Shown here piece after piece: positions 27,343 to 33,394 of a DNA stretch of 33,394 bases. The notes beneath the pieces are model-generated. The model was given only the letters and a program-made list of their open reading frames with translations, searched no databases and was not told the DNA's origin. This DNA comes from Novosphingobium sp. Chol11 (lineage in GTDB: Bacteria > Pseudomonadota > Alphaproteobacteria > Sphingomonadales > Sphingomonadaceae). Positions within the stretch are counted from its first letter, which is position 1, and every line of letters starts with the position of its first letter. The DNA is taken from assembly GCA_945906005.1 (NCBI GenBank), contig CAMDQY010000003.1:1-33394 (forward strand), given 5' to 3'. The translations under genes were made by a program, and so were the position numbers.

Positions 27343-28571
27343 ATCTGGGTTCCAAGATGCTCGGCGACGGTGAAGATGTCCTTGTCTCCGCGCCCGCACA
27401 GGTTGGCGAGGATGATCGCGTCCTTCGGCATCGTCGGCGCGACTTTCGCCACCGCAGCAATGGCGTGGCTCGGTTCCAGCGCCGGAATAATCCCTTCGGT
27501 AAGGCACAGGAGTTGGAAGGCCCCCAGCGCCTCCGTATCCGTCACCGAGGTATATTCGACGCGGCCGTTTTCCTTCAGCCACGAATGCTCGGGGCCGATG
27601 CCGGGATAATCGAGGCCCGCGCTGATCGAATGAGCCTCGGCGATCTGGCCGTCCTCGTCCTGAAGCAAGTAGGTCTTGTTGCCGTGCAGAATGCCTGGCC
27701 TACCGCCCGCCAGTGAGGCGGCATGTTGCTTGTCGAGCCCGTGTCCGGCCGCCTCGACACCCAGCATCTTCACCTCGGCATCGTCGAGGAACGGGTGGAA
27801 CAGGCCGATCGCATTGCTGCCTCCGCCGATCGCGGCGACCAGCAGATCCGGAAGGCGGCCAGTACGTGCCAGCATCTGCTCGCGCGCCTCGCGCCCGATT
27901 ACCGACTGGAAATCGCGAACCAGCTCGGGATAGGGGTGCGGACCCGCCGCTGTGCCGATGATGTAGAAGGTGTCATGGACGTTGGCGACCCAGTCGCGCA
28001 GCGCTTCGTTCATCGCGTCCTTGAGCGTTTTCGCTCCGCTGACGACCGGTACCACCTCGGCGCCGAGCAGCTTCATGCGGAACACGTTGGGCTGCTGGCG
28101 GGCGACGTCGGTCTCGCCCATGTAGATGACGCAAGGCAGGCCAAAGCGCGCGCAGACCGTGGCAGTTGCAACGCCGTGCTGCCCCGCGCCGGTCTCGGCG
28201 ATGATCCGGGTCTTGCCCATGCGGATCGCCAGCAGGATCTGGCCCACGCAATTGTTGATCTTGTGCGCGCCGGTGTGATTGAGTTCGTCGCGCTTGAACC
28301 AAACCTGCGCGCCGTTTCCGGGCTGCGCCGACTTGGCAAGCTCCTCGGTCAGGCGCGGAGCGAAATAGAGCGGGCTGGGCCTGCCGACATAGTGCTCGAG
28401 CAGGTCATCGAACTCAGCCTGGAAGGCGGGATCGGCCTTGGCCCTGCGGTATTCCTTCTCCAGTTCGAGGACCAGCGGCATCAGCGTTTCGGCGACATAG
28501 CGTCCGCCGAACTGGCCGAAATGCCCGCGATCGTCAGGCTGGTTGCGAAAGGTGTTGGGAAGGTCGTTCAT
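27339..28571 (-). CDS. trpB: tryptophan synthase beta subunit
   Basis: [32 protein letters not shown] (PLP Lys), [26 protein letters not shown]. Confidence 0.97.
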   Translation of the reverse strand: MNDLPNTFRNQPDDRGHFGQFGGRYVAETLMPLVLELEKEYRRAKADPAFQAEFDDLLEHYVGRPSPLYFAPRLTEELAKSAQPGNGAQVWFKRDELNHTGAHKINNCVGQILLAIRMGKTRIIAETGAGQHGVATATVCARFGLPCVIYMGETDVARQQPNVFRMKLLGAEVVPVVSGAKTLKDAMNEALRDWVANVHDTFYIIGTAAGPHPYPELVRDFQSVIGREAREQMLARTGRLPDLLVAAIGGGSNAIGLFHPFLDDAEVKMLGVEAAGHGLDKQHAASLAGGRPGILHGNKTYLLQDEDGQIAEAHSISAGLDYPGIGPEHSWLKENGRVEYTSVTDTEALGAFQLLCLTEGIIPALEPSHAIAAVAKVAPTMPKDAIILANLCGRGDKDIFTVAEHLGTQI

Positions 28572-28580
28572 GGCTGTGTC

Positions 28581-29222
28581 TCAGGAAAGTCTGGCCGCTT
28601 TGCAGAACGCAGCGATCTTGTCCACGTCCTTCACGCCGGGCGCGCTTTCGACGCCCGACGAGGTATCGAGCACTTGCGCACCGGTGAGGCGCGCGGCCTC
28701 GGCGACGTTTGCAGGGGTCAGCCCGCCTGCCAGGCCCCAGGCCAGGGCGCCGCGATAGGCAGCCAGCAGCGACCAGTCGAAGCTGAGGCCCATGCCGCCG
28801 GGCAAGGTGCCTTTGGGTGTCTTGGCGTCGAACAGGATGAGATCAACCGCATCCCTGAAGCTGTCGGCGCGGGCAATGTCGGCCAGGCTGGCAATAGGTA
28901 GCGCCTTCCACACCGGCACACCGAACTGCGACCTGATCTGCGCGGCGCGTTCGGACGTTTCCTCACCATGAAGCTGGATTGCGTCAAGCGCGGCTGCGGC
29001 AACAGCTTCGCCGATCACATCATCCTTGGCATCGACGAACACGCCAACCCGACCGATCCGGCCTGCCGCGCGCGCTCCCAGGTCAGCCGCCTGGCGCGCA
29101 TCGACATACCGCGGCGAGGGTGCAAAGAAGTTCAACCCGACATAGTCCGCGCGCGCCTTGATCGCCGCCTCAAGCGCGTCTGCGGTCGAAATTCCGCAAA
29201 TCTTGATGGCGGGAGCAGGCAT
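28581..29222 (-). CDS. trpF: phosphoribosylanthranilate isomerase
   Basis: IKICGISTADALEAA, YVGLNFFAPSPRYV, IQLHGEE, LDTSSGVESAPGVKD. Confidence 0.96.
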   Translation of the reverse strand: MPAPAIKICGISTADALEAAIKARADYVGLNFFAPSPRYVDARQAADLGARAAGRIGRVGVFVDAKDDVIGEAVAAAALDAIQLHGEETSERAAQIRSQFGVPVWKALPIASLADIARADSFRDAVDLILFDAKTPKGTLPGGMGLSFDWSLLAAYRGALAWGLAGGLTPANVAEAARLTGAQVLDTSSGVESAPGVKDVDKIAAFCKAARLS

Positions 29223-29258
29223 GGCCTGCCCTTAGCCCGATTTGCGATCAAGTCGAGG

Positions 29259-30029
29259 CTATTTGCCGAGCTCGAAAGTAACCGTCACGCTCGCGCCGGA
29301 CTGCACTTCGCCTGCCGCAACCGGCGTGGGCGCTGCCGCGTCGGCCATGGCGGCGCGGGCATACATCACCGGCGGTTGCGGGGAATAACCGCCGCCCTCG
29401 GTAATCGTCAGCACCCTGATGACCCGAAGCCCCGATGCGCTGGCGTAGATTTGCGCTCGCGCAATCGCCTTCTTGATAGCGTCGGCACGCGCTTCGTTGG
29501 CAGCAGCGTCGGGATCGTCCATCTGGAAACTCGGGCCGTTGACCTGGTTCGCGCCAGCCGCGACCAGCGCGTCGATGGTGCTGCCCATGCGATCGAGCTT
29601 GCGCTGCTTGACCGTAACCATGTTGTAGACCTGGTAGCCGATGATCGGGGGCACCTGCTGCTCAAGCGGATCGACGGCGCGCTGGTTCGACATGTCGGCG
29701 TAGACCGGGTTGAGGCTAAGATTGCTGGTCTGGATGTCCCGGTCGGCAATCCCCGCCTTCTTGAGCGCGGAGATCACCTGGTTCATCTTCGCGGAGTTGG
29801 CGGCGAGTGCGGCGCCCGCAGTCTTGCCCGAGCCCGTCACTCCGGCAGTGAAAATGCCAAGATCGGGAGCAGAGAACGATTGGCCCTGTGCCGAAAGGCT
29901 GAGCATCGTGTTACCTGCCGCGATTACGGGGCCGCTCGAAACGTCATGGGCGAGCGCAGGGCTGGCCATGGCGAGGCTGAAGGCAAAAGCCGGGGCCGTG
30001 AGCGCGGATGCAACAGTCGGAAACTTCAT
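29259..30029 (-). CDS. SIMPL-domain (DUF541) periplasmic protein
   Basis: Signal peptide MKFPTVASALTAPAFAFSLAMASPALA; TSNLSLNPVYADMSNQ, IIGYQVYNMVTVKQRKLDRMG typical of SIMPL/DUF541. Confidence 0.88.
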   Translation of the reverse strand: MKFPTVASALTAPAFAFSLAMASPALAHDVSSGPVIAAGNTMLSLSAQGQSFSAPDLGIFTAGVTGSGKTAGAALAANSAKMNQVISALKKAGIADRDIQTSNLSLNPVYADMSNQRAVDPLEQQVPPIIGYQVYNMVTVKQRKLDRMGSTIDALVAAGANQVNGPSFQMDDPDAAANEARADAIKKAIARAQIYASASGLRVIRVLTITEGGGYSPQPPVMYARAAMADAAAPTPVAAGEVQSGASVTVTFELGK

Positions 30030-30054
30030 GCGCGAACTCCTGAGTGTAATCTTG

Positions 30055-30109
30055 AAGCGCGCTATTCGTTCATTTTTAATTGCGTAAAGCTGAACGATAA
30101 GGCGCGCTT
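30055..30109. repeat. strong interrupted inverted repeat between pyrF and SIMPL gene
   Basis: AAGCGCGC-TATT-CGTTCA (30055-30072) vs TGAACG-ATAAG-GCGCGCTT (30091-30109); 8-bp and 6-bp perfect segments, 18-nt loop. Confidence 0.6.
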
Positions 30110-30785
30110 AAAGTGTGGCTTCGATCGCGCGCGCCGCTGCAACAGGATCTTCGGCACTGCGGATCGGCCTGCCGACGACAAGCACGCTGGCCCCGGCATC
30201 GCGCGCCTCGCGCGGCGTGACGATGCGCTTCTGATCGCCCTTCTTGCCCTCCGAGAGCCGCAGTCCCGGCACGACGAAGAACCCGTTCTTCCACCGCTTG
30301 TGGATCGCGCCGACTTCGTGACCAGAGCAGACGATGCCGTCCAGCCCCGCCTCGTGCGACAGATCGGCCAGCCGCAGCGCGGCGTCGTGCGGGTTGTCGG
30401 CGATGCCGATGCGTGACAGGTCCTTGTCATCGAAGCTGGTGAGGACGGTGACGCCCACCACCTTGGTATTCTCGCCTGCTGCGGCCTTGGCATCTTCCAT
30501 CATCGCCCTGCCGCCGCTGGCATGGACGGTAACGATTGCCGGCTCGAGCACATGGATCGCCTGCATGGCGGCGGCAACCGTATTGGGAATGTCGTGGAAC
30601 TTGAGGTCGAGGAAGATCGGCAGGCCGATCTTGGCCAGTTCGTGAACCCCGTGGTGTCCGTGAGCGCAGAAGAATTCGAGTCCCAGCTTGATCCCGCCGA
30701 TATGCCCCTTGACCTTGCGGGCAAGATCCTGCGCCGTTTCCAGCCGGGGAACGTCTAGAGCGAGAAAGACGGGATTACGATACAT
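30108..30785 (-). CDS. pyrF: orotidine 5'-phosphate decarboxylase
   Basis: FLALDVP, IGGIKLGLEFF, FLDLKFHDIPNTV, VHASGG, TPREARDAGASVLVVGRPI. Confidence 0.96.
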   Translation of the reverse strand: MYRNPVFLALDVPRLETAQDLARKVKGHIGGIKLGLEFFCAHGHHGVHELAKIGLPIFLDLKFHDIPNTVAAAMQAIHVLEPAIVTVHASGGRAMMEDAKAAAGENTKVVGVTVLTSFDDKDLSRIGIADNPHDAALRLADLSHEAGLDGIVCSGHEVGAIHKRWKNGFFVVPGLRLSEGKKGDQKRIVTPREARDAGASVLVVGRPIRSAEDPVAAARAIEATL

Positions 30786-31182
30786 TTGGGCTATGGCTTT
30801 CTTCGTTTACGGTTGGCGTGGCGTTTGGATCGAGTTCGGCATCGGCGGGCAATGGTGCCAAGGCTGGGGTAGCCTCGGTGATCGGTGCCACCGCCGACGC
30901 TGCACGAAGGCTGTTTTCCAGCGATGCAATGCGGCGCTTCAGCCGCCAGCCCTGCGCCCGCTTCAAAAGCCACATCGGCGCCAGCCCGAGCAGAAAGAAC
31001 CCGAGTGCAAACGCCCACATCGGTCCCGCGACGATCACTGGTGGCTCTTCGCCGACTTTCGGCCAGACATTGAGATCGGCCGAGTTGCCGACGTTGAACA
31101 GTATGAACAGCAGGATAAGGATCACTGCGGTGACCCAGAAAATTGTGCGCAATACCTGCACCGGCGTCCTCCTGTTATCCAC
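30775..31182 (-). CDS. LapA-domain (DUF1049-like) membrane protein
   Basis: RTIFWVTAVILILLFILFNVGNSADLNVWP and second TM WAFALGFFLLGLAPMWLLKRAQGWRLKRRIASLE; adjacent to pyrF. Confidence 0.8.
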   Translation of the reverse strand: MDNRRTPVQVLRTIFWVTAVILILLFILFNVGNSADLNVWPKVGEEPPVIVAGPMWAFALGFFLLGLAPMWLLKRAQGWRLKRRIASLENSLRAASAVAPITEATPALAPLPADAELDPNATPTVNEESHSPNVS

Positions 31183-31253
31183 CCCGATATCTCACGAGGG
31201 ATGCTAGGGAAGATCGCGCCTAATGGGAAGGCTGGCGGACAAACAACCGTAAT

Positions 31254-32570
31254 TCAGGCCTTGCCGAACACCCGCTCGAACACCGTGTCGACGTGCTTGA
31301 AGTGGTAGTCGAGGTTGAAGCGGTCCTCGATTTCCGCATCACTTAGCGCGGCGGAAACGTCCGGATCGGCCTTGAGCAGTTCCATCAACGACAATCTGCC
31401 GTCGCTTTCCCACACCTTCATCGCGTTGCGCTGGACGAGGCGGTAGCTCTCGTCGCGGCTCAGTCCGGCCTGGGTCAGAGCCAGCAGCACGCGCTGTGAA
31501 TGGATCAGGCCGCCCATCCGGTCCATGTTGGTCTGCATCCGCTCGGGATAGATCAGCAGCTTGTCGACCACGCCTGCGAGCCGAGCGAGCGCGAAATCGA
31601 GCGTGATCGTCGAATCGGGGCCGATGAACCGCTCGACCGAGGAGTGCGAAATGTCGCGCTCGTGCCACAGTGCGACGTTTTCCAGCGCAGGCAAGGCATA
31701 GGCGCGGATCATGCGCGCCTGTCCGGTCAGGTTCTCGGTCAGCACCGGGTTACGCTTGTGCGGCATGGCCGACGAACCCTTCTGGCCCGGCGAGAAATAT
31801 TCCTCGGCCTCAAGCACTTCGGTGCGCTGCAAATGGCGGATTTCGACCGCGAGCCGCTCGACCGAGCCGGCGATGACGGCAAGCGTGGCGAAGAACATCG
31901 CGTGCCGGTCGCGCGGGATGACCTGCGTGGAAACCGGCTCGATGCCGAGGCCCAGCTTTTCCGCGACATATTCTTCCACCGAGGGATCGATATTGGCGAA
32001 AGTGCCGACCGCGCCTGATACGGCGCAGGTCGCGATCTCGGCGCGAGCCGCCACCAGTCGCGCCTTGCAGCGGGCGAACTCGGCATAGGCCTGAGCAAGT
32101 TTCAATCCGAACGTGGTCGGCTCGGCATGGATGCCGTGGCTGCGCCCGATGGTTGGCGTGTACTTGTGTTCGCGGGCGCGGCGTTCGATCGCGGCGAGCA
32201 GTTCATCCATGTTGGCGAGCAATATGTCCGAAGCGCGCGCAAGCTGGACTGAAAAAGTGGTGTCGAGCACGTCCGAGCTGGTCATGCCCTGATGCATGAA
32301 CCGGGCTTCGGGGCCGACTTGCTGCGCAATCCAGTCGAGAAAGGCGATCACGTCATGCTTGGTGACTGCCTCGATGGCGTCGATGGCGGCAACGTCGATT
32401 TCCGGTTCGGTCGCCCACCAGTCCCATAACGCCTTGCCCGCGCTTGGGGGCACAATGCCAAGCTCGCCCATCTTGACGGCGGCATGCGCCTCGATCTCGA
32501 ACCAGATGCGGAAACGCGCTTCTGGTTCCCAGATCGCGCTCATCGCGGGGCGGGCATAGCGAGGGACCAT
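31254..32570 (-). CDS. purB: adenylosuccinate lyase
   Basis: MVPRYARPAMSAIWEPEARFRIWFEIE, KHDVIAFLDWIA, GMTSSDVLDT, GSSAMPHKRNPVLTENLTG. Confidence 0.97.
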   Translation of the reverse strand: MVPRYARPAMSAIWEPEARFRIWFEIEAHAAVKMGELGIVPPSAGKALWDWWATEPEIDVAAIDAIEAVTKHDVIAFLDWIAQQVGPEARFMHQGMTSSDVLDTTFSVQLARASDILLANMDELLAAIERRAREHKYTPTIGRSHGIHAEPTTFGLKLAQAYAEFARCKARLVAARAEIATCAVSGAVGTFANIDPSVEEYVAEKLGLGIEPVSTQVIPRDRHAMFFATLAVIAGSVERLAVEIRHLQRTEVLEAEEYFSPGQKGSSAMPHKRNPVLTENLTGQARMIRAYALPALENVALWHERDISHSSVERFIGPDSTITLDFALARLAGVVDKLLIYPERMQTNMDRMGGLIHSQRVLLALTQAGLSRDESYRLVQRNAMKVWESDGRLSLMELLKADPDVSAALSDAEIEDRFNLDYHFKHVDTVFERVFGKA

Positions 32571-32643
32571 TATCGACTCCGGTTGGACGTGGCGGTGCAG
32601 CCGCTAGGATGCGCGAGCCAGCAAAGCAAGGCAGTGGGGGCAT

Positions 32644-33132
32644 TCAGCCCCGCGCTGAATCTGGCGGCACAGTCCCGGCCCGGCCCGGCGTGACCGTGCG
32701 ATAGGCCATTTTCCAGCGCCCGTCCTCTTTACGGAAGCGATCGTGGTAATGACCGATACGCAGTACCTCGACCCTTTCCTTGCTGCCGTAAAGAACCCAG
32801 TACGACTGCGCCTCGGCATTGTCGGCATCGTTGAGAGTTATGTGCAGCGTCGTGTTGGCGTGCCAGACATTGGTGCCCGGACCCTGAAAGCCGGTCTCGC
32901 GCAATTGCCTGCGATTTTCGCGCAAAGTCTCAAGCCCGCTGACCTTCCACGCCGAGGGCGGATCGCCCTCCTGCCTGCCGAAGGGTTCGCGCATGTCGAA
33001 GGTGCCGTCATCGGTCCACAGCGAGAAATATTCAGTGAGATCGTCGGCAAGGTCCGCCATGGTCGCCAGCTTGCCGACGAGGTTGCGGATTTCGAGTTCG
33101 TCTTTCATCGCTTGCAGATCGTCTTCGCTCAT
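32644..33132 (-). CDS. SnoaL-like / NTF2-like protein
   Basis: EIRNLVGKLATMADLADDLTEYFSLWTDDGTFDM...GHYHDRFRKEDGRWKMAYRTV is typical of SnoaL-like ring hydroxylation/dehydratase relatives. Confidence 0.85.
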   Translation of the reverse strand: MSEDDLQAMKDELEIRNLVGKLATMADLADDLTEYFSLWTDDGTFDMREPFGRQEGDPPSAWKVSGLETLRENRRQLRETGFQGPGTNVWHANTTLHITLNDADNAEAQSYWVLYGSKERVEVLRIGHYHDRFRKEDGRWKMAYRTVTPGRAGTVPPDSARG

Positions 33133-33153
33133 CGCGCCATCTCCCTCAGTTTT

Positions 33154-33394
33154 TCAAACCGGCCAGTCAAAATTAAGCTCCGTCAGCCCGGCTTCCTTGC
33201 CATCTGCGTCGAAACGGCGTTCGGCCACGGTTCCGCGTCCCTTTGCATCCACGGCAACCACGGTGCTGCAGCGTGTGCCGTAGACCGGGTGGCGGATGAA
33301 AGGCGCGGTGTCGCGTGCCTCGGCGGTGATTTCGGAAGGTTTGTCCGGATGCATGCCGACATCGGGCAGGGCCTCGCTGGCGAGCGCCTTGAAC
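33154..33394 (-). CDS. NRDE (TANGO2-like) family protein, C-terminal part only
   Basis: Frame is open to the window edge: FKALASEALPDVGMHPDKPSEITAEARDTAPFIRHPVYGTRCSTVVAVDAKGRGTVAERRFDADGKEAGLTELNFDWPV. YGTRCST is typical. Confidence 0.7.
   Translation of the reverse strand, partial: FKALASEALPDVGMHPDKPSEITAEARDTAPFIRHPVYGTRCSTVVAVDAKGRGTVAERRFDADGKEAGLTELNFDWPV

Noticed and set aside
27343-27582. N-terminal extension of the trpA ORF
   Set aside because: It is trpB in another frame; trpA starts at ATG 27342 in an ATGA overlap.
27723-28901. 392-aa plus-strand ORF
   Set aside because: Antisense to trpB and trpF.
28968-30416. 482-aa plus-strand ORF across trpF/SIMPL/pyrF
   Set aside because: Antisense to three well-recognised genes; long antisense frames are expected in GC-rich coding DNA, and the translation is low-complexity and R-rich without family motifs.
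1-33394. CRISPR array, tRNA/rRNA genes, transposase, integrase or phage genes, toxin-antitoxin or known defence system
   Set aside because: No regularly spaced direct repeats, tRNA-like cloverleaf or relevant protein motifs were noticed by eye; not an exhaustive computational search.

Overview
A ~33.4 kb GC-rich window, probably from a sphingomonad-type alphaproteobacterium (inferred from gene content and order, no search run). The left ~20 kb is a dense catabolic region. It holds an alpha/beta hydrolase with an SCP2-like N-terminal domain (GTG start, running off the left edge), two tandem CYP153-like P450s, a two-gene MaoC-like hydratase pair, two acyl-CoA ligases, an ACMSD-type amidohydrolase, an FAH-family hydrolase, an unequal acyl-CoA dehydrogenase pair, three SDRs and two tandem MFS transporters. 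This resembles activation and side-chain oxidation of a hydrophobic, perhaps terpenoid or steroid-like, substrate, but no thiolase, aldolase or ferredoxin is visible. The strangest locus is a single reading frame (8831..11662/11743, minus) that joins a complete SDR in frame to a TonB-dependent receptor missing its signal peptide, TonB box and first half of the plug. The right ~14 kb is mostly housekeeping: uvrD/pcrA-like helicase, rsmD, rluB/rsuA-like, ampG-like, folC, trpA, trpB, trpF, SIMPL protein, pyrF, lapA-like, purB, a SnoaL-like protein and a partial NRDE protein. Several intergenic regions contain inverted repeats, including a composite palindromic element resembling alphaproteobacterial dispersed repeats that also encodes the C-terminus of an acyl-CoA ligase. 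No tRNA, rRNA, CRISPR array, transposase or integrase was recognised. All family assignments come from motif recognition by eye.
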